Origin: Methanobacterium_C sp963845285
Lineage (GTDB): Archaea; Methanobacteriota; Methanobacteria; Methanobacteriales; Methanobacteriaceae
Direction: 5' to 3'
Length of the DNA stretch: 64,000 nt
Assembly (NCBI GenBank): GCA_963845285.1
Contig: CAWJRO010000015.1
Span: 124,001-188,000 of the forward strand
The notes under the pieces were generated by a model. That model had not been told where the DNA came from. It ran no database searches and worked only from the letters and a program-made list of their open reading frames with translations. A program made the translations under genes and the position numbers. Shown piece after piece: positions 29,805 through 38,475 of this stretch (position 1 is the first letter of the stretch; each line of letters starts with the position of its first letter).

Positions 29805-31022
29805 TCATATACCCTTAATCACAATTAAATCGTTTTTAAGACCCATTTTTTTGATTTGCTTGATTATATCAGTACTATATAATGCTGAAGAGATGACAAT
29901 AAGTTTACAACACTTTTTTAAAATAAATGGAGGATAAATTTTAATATTCTTTATTTGCGAACCCTGTTTATTTGGGTCACTGTCTACGAATGCTATTATA
30001 TTACAGTTACCCAAGTTTGTGTTTTTAAGAAGTCGATTTGTGTAAGAACCAGCACCCCAAACAACTATTTCTTCATTTGAATCTACCAAACTATTTATCT
30101 CAGGAAAAACATCAGATTTTTCCGATTTTTTTATATAGTTTTTGATCTGTTCTTTGCATTCAAAATTTGGGTATAATTTTAGGGAATTATCTTTTTTATT
30201 CAATTTTTTAAAGAACCCATAAACTGCAGGATACAGATTTCGTTCAGAAATGTTAAATTCTTTTTTTCCAATGAAAATTGGTTCAAAATTGTTCATAGAA
30301 GTTAAATAAGTCAAGGAATGTTCATCAAAATGATTTATATGTTCAATATCGAAGTAATGGAAAGGTACAATGTAATATTCGAAATATTTAGAAGCATCAG
30401 GAACTTCTAGATATAAAATTCCATCATCCTTAAGAATAGAATATATGTTTTGTATTGCTATTGATAGATCATATATATGTTCAAGTACATGTGTGAGGAT
30501 CACACAATCAAATTCTTTTTCATTGAATATTGAAGTTAAACTAAATAATCCTCCAGTATTTGCATCAATTTTGTGTTCATTATTTATATATGAAACGCAA
30601 GATCGTGATGGATCCACTCCATATAAATTTGTATATCCTCGATTCTTTAATTCTGATAATAAATCGCCTTCAGCACATCCCACATCTAATATTTTTGTAG
30701 ACTTATCCTTAATAAATGAAGAAATGTCATCAGCTGTTCTTTTTATTTTTTTATTATCATTTTTTAGACCTTCACCTTCCATATTGGAATATTCATATTT
30801 AGAAAAGTTTTTATAAAATAGATTATAATCATTTTGGTGTGCTGAGCTATCTACAAATACAAAACCACATCGAGAACATGCCACAATATCATAAGAGTTA
30901 GGTAAAGGATGTTCTTTATGTAAAGAAAAACTTTGAGTATGTAAAATTTCGCCCTCACTATTTAAGCAAATGGGACAAGTTCTTAAAAGTTGTTTAGTGT
31001 TCTTATTTTGCATTCTTTCCAT
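29805..31022 (-). CDS. Sugar C-methyltransferase-like protein
   Basis: A 405-residue three-part protein: an N-terminal zinc finger (CPIC at about 16-19 and CSRC at about 49-52), a central SAM methyltransferase domain (ILDVGCAEGDLLSEL near 126; VILTHVLEHIYDL), and a C-terminal Rossmann-like part (VVWGAGSYTNRLL). This arrangement is that of C-methyltransferases acting on deoxysugar nucleotides (TylC3/NovU type), which add a methyl branch. An in-frame ATG at 31013 is an alternative start. In the operon it fits modification of the CDP-dideoxysugar. Confidence 0.85.
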   Translation of the reverse strand: MERMQNKNTKQLLRTCPICLNSEGEILHTQSFSLHKEHPLPNSYDIVACSRCGFVFVDSSAHQNDYNLFYKNFSKYEYSNMEGEGLKNDNKKIKRTADDISSFIKDKSTKILDVGCAEGDLLSELKNRGYTNLYGVDPSRSCVSYINNEHKIDANTGGLFSLTSIFNEKEFDCVILTHVLEHIYDLSIAIQNIYSILKDDGILYLEVPDASKYFEYYIVPFHYFDIEHINHFDEHSLTYLTSMNNFEPIFIGKKEFNISERNLYPAVYGFFKKLNKKDNSLKLYPNFECKEQIKNYIKKSEKSDVFPEINSLVDSNEEIVVWGAGSYTNRLLKNTNLGNCNIIAFVDSDPNKQGSQIKNIKIYPPFILKKCCKLIVISSALYSTDIIKQIKKMGLKNDLIVIKGI

Positions 31023-31050
31023 CTCGAGTTTAAATTGAATTATGTTTAAT

Positions 31051-31821
31051 TCACTCTTTGATCTTTAATTTTGTAAAATCTTTTATTAACACATTGGAAT
31101 TTGATTTTAAAAATTTTAAATCCGAAATATCTGAAATAACAGAGATCAAATATTTGCACCGTGCCCTCTTTCCACATTCAATGTCCAAAACAGAATCACC
31201 CACAAATGCTGTTTTTTCAGGTTCAATTCCAAGTTCATCCATTATCTTAAGCACACCCATAGGGTCGGGTTTATGTTTTTCAACCATGTCACTACCCAAT
31301 ATACAGTCAAAATATTTATCTATACTAAAAAGCTCCAGTGTATCATTTAAACGTCTTGTCATATCATTTGAATAGATTGCACAATTACATTTACTACCAA
31401 TATCCTCTATAAAATCTATCATTCCAGGAACAGGTACGAGAGCTTCCTTTAAATATTCTATTTTGTTTATGTTATCATCTGCAGTTTCAAAAGCTGTTTT
31501 TAACATTTCTCTACTTATATTATAACCCTTAGCATTCATCTTTTCAAAGAGCATGTCCTGTGCGTAGTATTTTGAATAGACGCCTATTGGACCTTCAGGA
31601 AATATCCTGTGATTTTTTAGGTCAACACCCATGGTTAAAATTAACCAGTCTTCAAGGATTTTATCGTGATTTTGGAGTGCGTTGCAGATTGCATTTGTTC
31701 TTTCAAACACCATCTTACTGCAGTATGGGTACAACTGAAACAAAGTCCCATCTTTATCAAATATTATGAGATCAATATCTTCATAGATGCTCTCATTTAT
31801 CTGGAGATTTATCATTTTCAT
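31051..31821 (-). CDS. HAD-superfamily phosphatase
   Basis: A haloacid-dehalogenase-fold hydrolase of about 256 residues: IIFDKDGTLFQL is motif I with both Asp, AIYSNDMTR gives the Thr/Ser motif, and KPDPMGVLKIMDEL and AFVGDSVLDIECGKRA give motifs III and IV. Probably releases phosphate from a sugar or small phosphorylated intermediate of the cluster. Starts at 31848 and 31821 are both possible; the second avoids a 20-bp overlap with the upstream gene. Confidence 0.85.
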   Translation of the reverse strand: MKMINLQINESIYEDIDLIIFDKDGTLFQLYPYCSKMVFERTNAICNALQNHDKILEDWLILTMGVDLKNHRIFPEGPIGVYSKYYAQDMLFEKMNAKGYNISREMLKTAFETADDNINKIEYLKEALVPVPGMIDFIEDIGSKCNCAIYSNDMTRRLNDTLELFSIDKYFDCILGSDMVEKHKPDPMGVLKIMDELGIEPEKTAFVGDSVLDIECGKRARCKYLISVISDISDLKFLKSNSNVLIKDFTKLKIKE

Positions 31822-31828
31822 CACATAA

Positions 31829-33649
31829 TCAATCCTTTGTATATTCAACAGGTTTTATTATCATTTCCATTTCAAGTTCATCTTTAGAAAGGAAAGGCCA
31901 CATATCTTCAAGTGGTGCCGAAACCATGCTCCCATCAGGTAAGGTTTTACTTGAAACACTTGGTATTATTTTTTGTTGGGTGTCTGTGAAGACCTCACAG
32001 ATAACAGGGCCAACATGATTTATTATATCTTCAATTTTATTTTCGAGATCGTTTTGGTTACATATTTTTTCGTATTTTATATCGTATGCCCATGCAATTT
32101 TTTTCAGATCAGGACATGAAACACCACTTTCAGGATCAGATCCAGCATATCTACTTTCAAAATAGCTGTCCTGTGTATTTCTTATAGATAAGTAACCATT
32201 GTTATTAACAACAAAGAGTTTCAGTGGAATGTTGTAATGGTGGAGTGTTTGTAGCTCCTGTATGTTCATCTGAAGTGAACCATCACCTGTCACTGCCACA
32301 ACTGTGGAGTTTTTGGCCGCATAAAAAGCCCCTATACCTAAAGGCAGACTTAATCCCATTGTTCCAAGACATGCTGGTGTTACAACACGTTGACCTGGTT
32401 TGACTTTAAATGCCTGAGATATTATGCAATAAACACTACCAGCATCTGCTATTACAATTGATTCACTATCCAAAATATTTGCTAACTTGTCAAATAAATT
32501 GTAACTGCAAGCAATAGATTTTTCTTCAGATAAACCTTCAGGTATTGCATTGTATTTTGATTTCCAATAACTACACTTTTTAACCCAATCTTCTTTGCCT
32601 GCAACTGTATCTTCACTTAAAAGATCTGATAATTCATTAATAAACAGTTTAGCATCATATTCTATGGCAAGATCCAGTTTTATAGTATCTTTCTGATGTT
32701 CCTTGGGATCTATGTCCACTGAAACTTTTTTTGCTTTCCTTGCAAACAGATCATATTCATAACCTACAAATGGAATAGCCAACCGGGACCCTATACTTAA
32801 TATCATATCTGAGTTTTGCATTGCAAAGTTTGCTGCTCTTGTACCCTTTGTACCACCAAAGCCCACATAATACGGATGATCTTCATAAAGCAGATCCTGA
32901 CCAAGTTTAGAAGCAACTACAGGGATTTTAAGTTCACTTACTAAATCCAAAAATTCTTTTTCAGCCCCTGCTAAACGAATTCCATTTCCTGCAACTATGA
33001 TTGGCCGTTCAGATTCCTTTAAAAGTTCTAATACTTGTTTTAATTGTTTTTTTATCTTTGAATTTTCCTTGGGAGCTTCTGGTGGGATGAATGGTTCCAA
33101 TTTATCTGGATCTACAAGTGCAGCCTGAACATCCAGTGGAATGTCCAGCCATGAAGGTCCTGGACGTCCATTTTTAGCCATGTAAACTGCTTTTTCAATG
33201 TGATACCTTATTTTTTCAGGATCATTTACCATCACAGAGTATTTGGTGAATGATTTAACTATTGGAAGAATGTCAACTTCTTGACCACCCAATGATCTTA
33301 GACCTTCTATACCTGAATTTTGAACATTTTGGGAACGTTTGCTCTGGCCTGAAATTAGTAAAACTGGAATAGAGTCTACCCATGCATCTACAGCTCCCGT
33401 AACTGCGTTTGTTGCACCGGGACCTGTGGTTACAAAGACAACTCCCAGTTTGTTTGAAATTCTAGAATAACCTTCGGCCATTACAGAAGCAGCGGCTTCA
33501 TTATGAGCACAAACAAATTTTATATTTTTGTTACATTCTAAACCGTCCAGAAGATGCATCATGCCTCCACCGGAAACAAGGAATACAGTTTCAACCCCTA
33601 TTTCTGTTAAATAACGGGCAATGTAATCTGCAACTCTTATTAAACCCAT
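31829..33649 (-). CDS. Thiamine-diphosphate enzyme, acetolactate-synthase family (YerE-like candidate)
   Basis: A 606-residue ThDP enzyme with all three family domains. The catalytic Glu is E51 in AHNEAAASVMAEGY; TTGPGATNAVTG follows; the central domain resembles the FAD/nucleotide domain of acetolactate synthases; GDGSLQMNIQELQT with VVNNNGY binds ThDP-Mg. A plain ilvB would normally sit with ilvN and ilvC. Here it lies between rfbF/G and rfbH, like YerE of Yersinia, which adds a two-carbon unit to CDP-4-keto-3,6-dideoxyhexose. I therefore infer transfer of an acyl group to the dideoxysugar. Function as a true acetolactate synthase cannot be excluded. Confidence 0.8.
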   Translation of the reverse strand: MGLIRVADYIARYLTEIGVETVFLVSGGGMMHLLDGLECNKNIKFVCAHNEAAASVMAEGYSRISNKLGVVFVTTGPGATNAVTGAVDAWVDSIPVLLISGQSKRSQNVQNSGIEGLRSLGGQEVDILPIVKSFTKYSVMVNDPEKIRYHIEKAVYMAKNGRPGPSWLDIPLDVQAALVDPDKLEPFIPPEAPKENSKIKKQLKQVLELLKESERPIIVAGNGIRLAGAEKEFLDLVSELKIPVVASKLGQDLLYEDHPYYVGFGGTKGTRAANFAMQNSDMILSIGSRLAIPFVGYEYDLFARKAKKVSVDIDPKEHQKDTIKLDLAIEYDAKLFINELSDLLSEDTVAGKEDWVKKCSYWKSKYNAIPEGLSEEKSIACSYNLFDKLANILDSESIVIADAGSVYCIISQAFKVKPGQRVVTPACLGTMGLSLPLGIGAFYAAKNSTVVAVTGDGSLQMNIQELQTLHHYNIPLKLFVVNNNGYLSIRNTQDSYFESRYAGSDPESGVSCPDLKKIAWAYDIKYEKICNQNDLENKIEDIINHVGPVICEVFTDTQQKIIPSVSSKTLPDGSMVSAPLEDMWPFLSKDELEMEMIIKPVEYTKD

Positions 33650-33717
33650 TTTTTATCATCTCTTGCAAATATGTTTTTTAGAATTTAAATCAGACTGTAA
33701 GTATTGGTTGCGATAAA

Positions 33718-34485
33718 TCAGATAATTATTTCTGTACCATCGTGTGCAATGGTAATATCCTTGAACATATCCTTCATTTTTGTCTGTATTAAATCTCTTT
33801 CTTCAATGGATCTGTATATGTTAGCATCAAAATGTGTGAGGGCCAGTTTTTTAGCCCTAGATTCTTTTGCAATTTTGGCTGCGTCTTCAGGACTTAAATG
33901 GGGCCATTTTAAATCAGGAGAAGTTTTTTTAAGGGAACATTCTGTAATCAAAAGATCTGCATCTTCTGCTAACTTAAATACATTTTCGCAGATTCCGGTA
34001 TCTGTACTATAAGTTATTACTTTTCCATCAATTTCAAATCGGTAACCGAAACACGGTGAAGAATGAATCAAAAAGCGACTCTCAACTGAAAAAGGTAGTT
34101 CATGATCATTTTTTTGATGTTGTCCATGAGTTTCATCTAGTTCATGAATGTCAACTTTAAACGGTAATTCCTCAAAAGGAACTGTATAAGGTTTATTAAT
34201 TATATTTTCAAGGATTTTTTTTGTTCCTTTTTGGCCATAAATTTGAATGCCCTGCTTGAAATTGAACTTATTCAATATGTGTAACCCTTCAATGTGGTCA
34301 ATATGGAAATGACTTAAAAAAAGGTAAATGGGTTTACTAGAATTTTTGATGTATTCATCCAGTTTGTATATTCCATTACCTGCATCAAGAACTATGAAAT
34401 AATTTTCGGTTTCAATGAGAGCACAGATCGTGTTTCCTGTGTTTGTGTCGTACCATCCATTGGTACCAAGGAATATGATTTTCAT
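33718..34485 (-). CDS. MBL-fold metallohydrolase
   Basis: A 255-residue metallo-beta-lactamase-fold protein: LSHFHIDHIEGL is the HxHxDH zinc motif, STDTGICENVF and LITECSL supply further ligands, and ALTHFDANIY the last His. The layout is close to ribonuclease Z-like and phosphodiesterase-type members, but its place between rfbG and the ThDP gene argues for a role in the sugar pathway. Substrate unknown. Confidence 0.82.
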   Translation of the reverse strand: MKIIFLGTNGWYDTNTGNTICALIETENYFIVLDAGNGIYKLDEYIKNSSKPIYLFLSHFHIDHIEGLHILNKFNFKQGIQIYGQKGTKKILENIINKPYTVPFEELPFKVDIHELDETHGQHQKNDHELPFSVESRFLIHSSPCFGYRFEIDGKVITYSTDTGICENVFKLAEDADLLITECSLKKTSPDLKWPHLSPEDAAKIAKESRAKKLALTHFDANIYRSIEERDLIQTKMKDMFKDITIAHDGTEIII

Positions 34486-34505
34486 CTTTGAGTTTTCCTG
34501 TTATT

Positions 34506-35483
34506 TTATTCTGTATTAAAAAGCATTTTGTACCATTTAACTGTTTTTTCAAGGCCTTCTTCTATTGTATAAGATGGATTCCAATTTAAAAGTTCTCTTG
34601 CTTTTTTGGAGGACAAATACTGTTCTTTAATTTCATTTGATGCTTCATTCAAAATTTTAGGTTTCAGATCACTGCCCATAATTTTAAGAACTTTATCCAC
34701 TATCTCAGTGACTTTTAATGGTTGTTCGTTGCTGAAATTGAATGCTTCACCTGCAATTTTTTTTCTTTTAATCTGTTCTGCAAGTGCAATATATGCTGCA
34801 GATCCATCTTCAATGTAAAAATAATCTCTCACCATCATTCCATCACTTCGGATCACAGGTCTTTCATTGTTAAGCACAGAACGTATAGTTCCTGGCACGA
34901 TCCTATTGAAGTTGAGGTCTCCTCCCCCATAGAAATTTCCGCAACGTGTTACACAAACTGGAAGTTCGTAAGTTTCATAGTAAGATCTACAAATTAGGTC
35001 TGCACAACTTTTTGAAACATCGTAGGGGTGCTGTCCTTGCAAAGATGTGGACTCGTTGTAGGGTAATTCTTCTTGACTCCCGTATGCCTTGTCACTTGAG
35101 GCAAACACAACCCTATCAACAAGATTGGATCTTCTGCAAGCTTCTAAAAGATTCCAGGTTCCTTTTATATTTGTTTCGAATGTGGAAATTGGGTTTCTGT
35201 TGGCTATTGTAACAATGGTCTGTGCTGCCAGGTGAAAGACTGTGTCAATTTCATATTCATTTAAAACTCTTTCTAAAAGGAAATAATCATTTAAATCTCC
35301 TCGCACAATATTTATTTTATTGTTGAATCCAGACCAGTTTAAATTGGACTTGGGCACAAGATCCCTTATTAATCCTGTAACATTGGCTCCCATATCAACC
35401 AATGCTTTTGTAAGCCATGACCCAAGTAAACCTGTGCATCCGGTTATAAAAACATTTTTATCGTTCCAAAATCCTTTAAACAA
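34506..35483 (-). CDS. rfbG: CDP-glucose 4,6-dehydratase
   Basis: NAD-dependent extended SDR that turns CDP-glucose into CDP-4-keto-6-deoxyglucose. VFITGCTGLLGSWL is the NAD loop, FHLAAQTIV follows, SSDKAYG has the active Ser/Asp, and YDVSKSCAD the YxxxK. The frame opens at 35543, but that start overlaps rfbF. A TTG at 35483 has AAGGAGG seven to eight bases upstream and yields FKGFWNDKNVFITG, the normal N terminus of this family, so I use it (325 residues, 20 bp after rfbF). Confidence 0.94.
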   Translation of the reverse strand: MFKGFWNDKNVFITGCTGLLGSWLTKALVDMGANVTGLIRDLVPKSNLNWSGFNNKINIVRGDLNDYFLLERVLNEYEIDTVFHLAAQTIVTIANRNPISTFETNIKGTWNLLEACRRSNLVDRVVFASSDKAYGSQEELPYNESTSLQGQHPYDVSKSCADLICRSYYETYELPVCVTRCGNFYGGGDLNFNRIVPGTIRSVLNNERPVIRSDGMMVRDYFYIEDGSAAYIALAEQIKRKKIAGEAFNFSNEQPLKVTEIVDKVLKIMGSDLKPKILNEASNEIKEQYLSSKKARELLNWNPSYTIEEGLEKTVKWYKMLFNTE

Positions 35484-35503
35484 TATTGTGTCCTCCTTAA
35501 TGA

Positions 35504-36283
35504 TTATTTCCAAACTTTCCATGGTGCATTGCCCTTTTTCCATAGGCTGTTCATTACTTCCAGTTCACGATATGTATCAACACACTGCCAGAATTTTTCG
35601 TTGTTATAAAGCATTAATTCTTTATCTTCTGCTAACTTTTCCAGTGGTTTTCTTTCCAAGATACAGTCATCATCATAACTTAAGTAATCAAAGAACTCTT
35701 TGTTAAAAACAAAAAACCCTCCGTTGATCAAACCTTCTTTAGTTTGCGGCTTTTCATTATAATTTAAAACCTGGTTTCCATTCATTGTAAATTCTCCAAA
35801 ACGAGATGATGGATGGACACCTGTCATTGTTCCTATCTTTCCATGTGATTTGTGAAATTTAACAAGTTCTTTGATATTAATATCTGCAACACCGTCACCG
35901 TACGTCATCATGAATGTATCTTCATCTATATATTTCTCTATTTTTTTTACGCGAGTTCCTGTCTGAGATTCTTCGCCTGTGTATGCAAGTGTTACATTCC
36001 AATCATTTTCATCGTGATCACCATGAACCTGGACGTTGTTGTGGTCACCTAACTGAATTGTAAAATCATTATTCATCATTTCATAATTAAGGAAATATTC
36101 TTTTATCATATCTCCCTTGTATCCAAGGCAGATCACAAAATCTTTAAATCCATATTGGGCATAAATCTTCATTATATGCCATAAAATTGGTTTATTACCT
36201 ATTTGAACCATTGGTTTTGGTCTAAATTCAGTTTCTTCCTTTAAACGCGTTCCTCTTCCACCACATAAGATAACAACTTTCAT
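35504..36283 (-). CDS. rfbF: Glucose-1-phosphate cytidylyltransferase
   Basis: Makes CDP-glucose from CTP and glucose 1-phosphate, the entry step to CDP-3,6-dideoxyhexoses. The 259-residue nucleotidyltransferase starts MKVVILCGGRGTRLKEET, followed by RPKPMVQIG and the family blocks MMTYGDGVADI and NGGFFVFN. The ATG at 36283 has GAGG six bases upstream. First gene of the 12-gene leftward operon; the promoter should lie in the 217 bp shared with the divergent glycosyltransferase gene. Confidence 0.95.
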   Translation of the reverse strand: MKVVILCGGRGTRLKEETEFRPKPMVQIGNKPILWHIMKIYAQYGFKDFVICLGYKGDMIKEYFLNYEMMNNDFTIQLGDHNNVQVHGDHDENDWNVTLAYTGEESQTGTRVKKIEKYIDEDTFMMTYGDGVADINIKELVKFHKSHGKIGTMTGVHPSSRFGEFTMNGNQVLNYNEKPQTKEGLINGGFFVFNKEFFDYLSYDDDCILERKPLEKLAEDKELMLYNNEKFWQCVDTYRELEVMNSLWKKGNAPWKVWK

Positions 36284-36466
36284 GATATTCCTCATTTTTT
36301 TAATTATTATAAATTTCTATTTAATTACTACAGAAATAAAATCAACCTAATATAATTTGAACTTTTAATTTATTAAAGATTGGATTATCTCCTTTTAAAT
36401 TAAATTGAAACTATTATATTATAAATATGATATCTAAATAAGTATACCTAACTAATTTTGAACTCA

Positions 36467-36476
36467 TTATATATTA
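36467..36476 (+). promoter_or_regulatory. Candidate TATA box of a near-leaderless gene
   Basis: TTATATATTA centred about 29 bp before the ATG at 36501. With the usual archaeal spacing the transcript would start within a few bases of the ATG. This agrees with the lack of a Shine-Dalgarno there. Confidence 0.45.
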
Positions 36477-36500
36477 TCAAGTTAAACTATAAATTAAAAT

Positions 36501-37511
36501 ATGCCAGTTATAGTGACATTGGGGATAATATCTCGAAATGAAGAAAAAGATATAGCTGAAACACTTAAAAGTGTAATTGAACAGGATTTCAGTCAGAAAT
36601 TTGAGATCATACTGGTAGATGGTAACTCCACAGATAAAACAAAGGAAATTGCACAAAAAGTTTTAAAAGACTCTAAAATAAACTATAAAATCTTAAATGA
36701 AGCTAATTTTGGTTTCCATGGCCTATGTTTTGCAAGAAACCTTGTTATTGATAACTCTGATAAAAATGCAGGGTACATTGCATTCACAGATGCAGATTGT
36801 ATTGTAGATGATATGTGGCTTTCAAAGTTATACAGTTCCATCAAAGGAACAGATGCAAGAATTGCAGGTGCGGGAGGCCCCCGTTTAATAGCAAAAACCG
36901 ATGATAAAAAAGAACTTGTAATAAATGCATTTTTAACATCCCCTCTGGCATCCGGGGGTAATCCTGCATTTTCAAAGAGAAATGTTGAATTTATTAAAAG
37001 CATAGCTAATTACAATGCTATCTACAAGAAGGATATCATTTCAAAGTTCAGATACGATAACAGTTTGATTATATCCGATGATAATGAGCTTAATTTCCGT
37101 TTGAGAAATGCAGGCTACAAATTTCTTTATTCACCTGATGCCAAAGTCTGGCACCGTGAAACAGGTTCCATTAAAGAATTTACATGCAACATGTTCAGCT
37201 ACGGGGTTAATATAGCCAACACGGTGCGGAAACATAAGAGTATTGTAACTATGAATGTACCTGTGACAGTTGTATTCATTTTATACTTGCTTTTTCTTAT
37301 TCCTTTATATTTGATGTTCGGAGTGATAATCCTTATTCCGCTGCTGGCTTACATCATCTTTGCGGTTGCTGTATTCTGTGAAGTCTTCCTTAAAACAAAA
37401 ACAATTTATTCATTGATGGTATTTTTACTTTTACCAGTTCAACACATTGGATATGGAGCAGGTGTGATTTATAATCTGATTTTCAAGATTTCAAAAAAGG
37501 ATAAGGCATAA
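36501..37511 (+). CDS. Membrane-bound family 2 glycosyltransferase
   Basis: A 336-residue GT2 enzyme: ISRNEEKDIAETL opens the domain, ILVDGNSTDKTKEIA binds the nucleotide, and FTDADCIVDD holds the metal site; VWHRETGSIKEF is a later family block. Two or three hydrophobic helices from about residue 252 to 320 anchor it in the membrane. Divergent from the rfbF operon. Shape as in N-glycosylation or exopolysaccharide transferases. Acceptor unknown. Confidence 0.9.
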   Translation: MPVIVTLGIISRNEEKDIAETLKSVIEQDFSQKFEIILVDGNSTDKTKEIAQKVLKDSKINYKILNEANFGFHGLCFARNLVIDNSDKNAGYIAFTDADCIVDDMWLSKLYSSIKGTDARIAGAGGPRLIAKTDDKKELVINAFLTSPLASGGNPAFSKRNVEFIKSIANYNAIYKKDIISKFRYDNSLIISDDNELNFRLRNAGYKFLYSPDAKVWHRETGSIKEFTCNMFSYGVNIANTVRKHKSIVTMNVPVTVVFILYLLFLIPLYLMFGVIILIPLLAYIIFAVAVFCEVFLKTKTIYSLMVFLLLPVQHIGYGAGVIYNLIFKISKKDKA

Positions 37512-37583
37512 CTTACAAAGATAAAAAATACTTATTATTCTTAAGAGTTCTTGGAATTATTCTTAAGAGTTTTTAAAATTTCA

Positions 37584-37688
37584 GAGGTTGTCCCATAATT
37601 CAAAATTTAGAAAAAATAAGGATAAATAAACATTTAAATTCAAAAATAAGCAAAATTATATATGTCAAAGTAATTATGAGACAATCTC
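37584..37688 (-). repeat. MITE-like element, family A copy 4
   Basis: Ends GAGGTTGTCCCATAATT and AATTATGAGACAATCTC. It closes the polysaccharide region just before the CCG-domain gene. Opposite orientation to copy 1; no clear target duplication. Confidence 0.85.
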
Positions 37689-37755
37689 ATAAGAACCAAT
37701 TAATATGGGAATAAAAAAAATAAAATTGATAAAAAAAATATTCACTGGTGCCAAA

Positions 37756-38475
37756 ATGATATACTTTAAAGGCTGTGTTATAAGGGAAAAACTTGGAAAC
37801 ATATCCCAAGCCACAGAAAAGATATTAAACAAGTCTGATGTTGAGTATAGAGTTCTTGATGATGAAACTTGCTGTGGATCATTCCTTTTAAGGACAGGAT
37901 TTCAAAATGAAGCCATTGATGTTATGAAAAAAACTTGGGATGATCTAAAAGGTGAAAAAATACTTGTATCCTGTGCTGGATGTTACAATACCCTGAAAAA
38001 TGATTATAAGAATTTATTGGGTGTAGAACTGGATGTTATTCACACATCACAGTTTTTTAACAATCTTATCAATGAAGGAAAGCTTAAAGTCAAAAAAAAT
38101 TTAGTAAATGTCACTTACCATGACCCATGTCACCTTGGAAGACATTGCGGGGTTTACGATGAGCCACGGGAAGTTTTAAATAAAACAGTTAATCTGGTTG
38201 AAATGGAAAAAACCAGAGAAAATTCTCGCTGTTGTGGTGCAGGTGCAGGTGTTAAATCAGCATTTCCAGAGACAGCAGTTAAAGTTGCAGAAAAACGGAT
38301 CAACGAGGCAGAAGATACTGGTTCTGATTTCATTGTAACATCCTGTTCTTTTTGCATTTTGAACCTTGAAAATGCCCTTGAACTTTTTAAAAAGATTAAA
38401 AAAGGTACAAACGTTTCAAGGGTTCTGGACATATCAGAAATCGTATTAATGGGGATTGAAGATGAAGAAGTCTGA
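37756..38475 (+). CDS. Two-CCG-domain iron-sulfur protein (HdrB/LutA-like)
   Basis: A 239-residue protein with two cysteine-rich CCG domains: TCCGSFL with SCAGC in the first half, and CHLGRHCGVYDEPR, RCCGAGAGVKS and CSFC in the second. Such domains bind special iron-sulfur centres in heterodisulfide reductase subunit B, lactate utilisation LutA and related enzymes. It overlaps the start of a LUD/ferredoxin gene, the usual LutA-LutB order, so an electron-transfer dehydrogenase pair is likely. The frame opens at 37705; ATG 37756, right before IYFKGC, gives the normal N terminus. Confidence 0.85.
   Translation: MIYFKGCVIREKLGNISQATEKILNKSDVEYRVLDDETCCGSFLLRTGFQNEAIDVMKKTWDDLKGEKILVSCAGCYNTLKNDYKNLLGVELDVIHTSQFFNNLINEGKLKVKKNLVNVTYHDPCHLGRHCGVYDEPREVLNKTVNLVEMEKTRENSRCCGAGAGVKSAFPETAVKVAEKRINEAEDTGSDFIVTSCSFCILNLENALELFKKIKKGTNVSRVLDISEIVLMGIEDEEV

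Noticed and set aside
31829..33649. Plain biosynthetic acetolactate synthase (ilvB)
   Set aside because: Not fully excluded, but no ilvN or ilvC is nearby and the gene lies inside the dideoxysugar operon.
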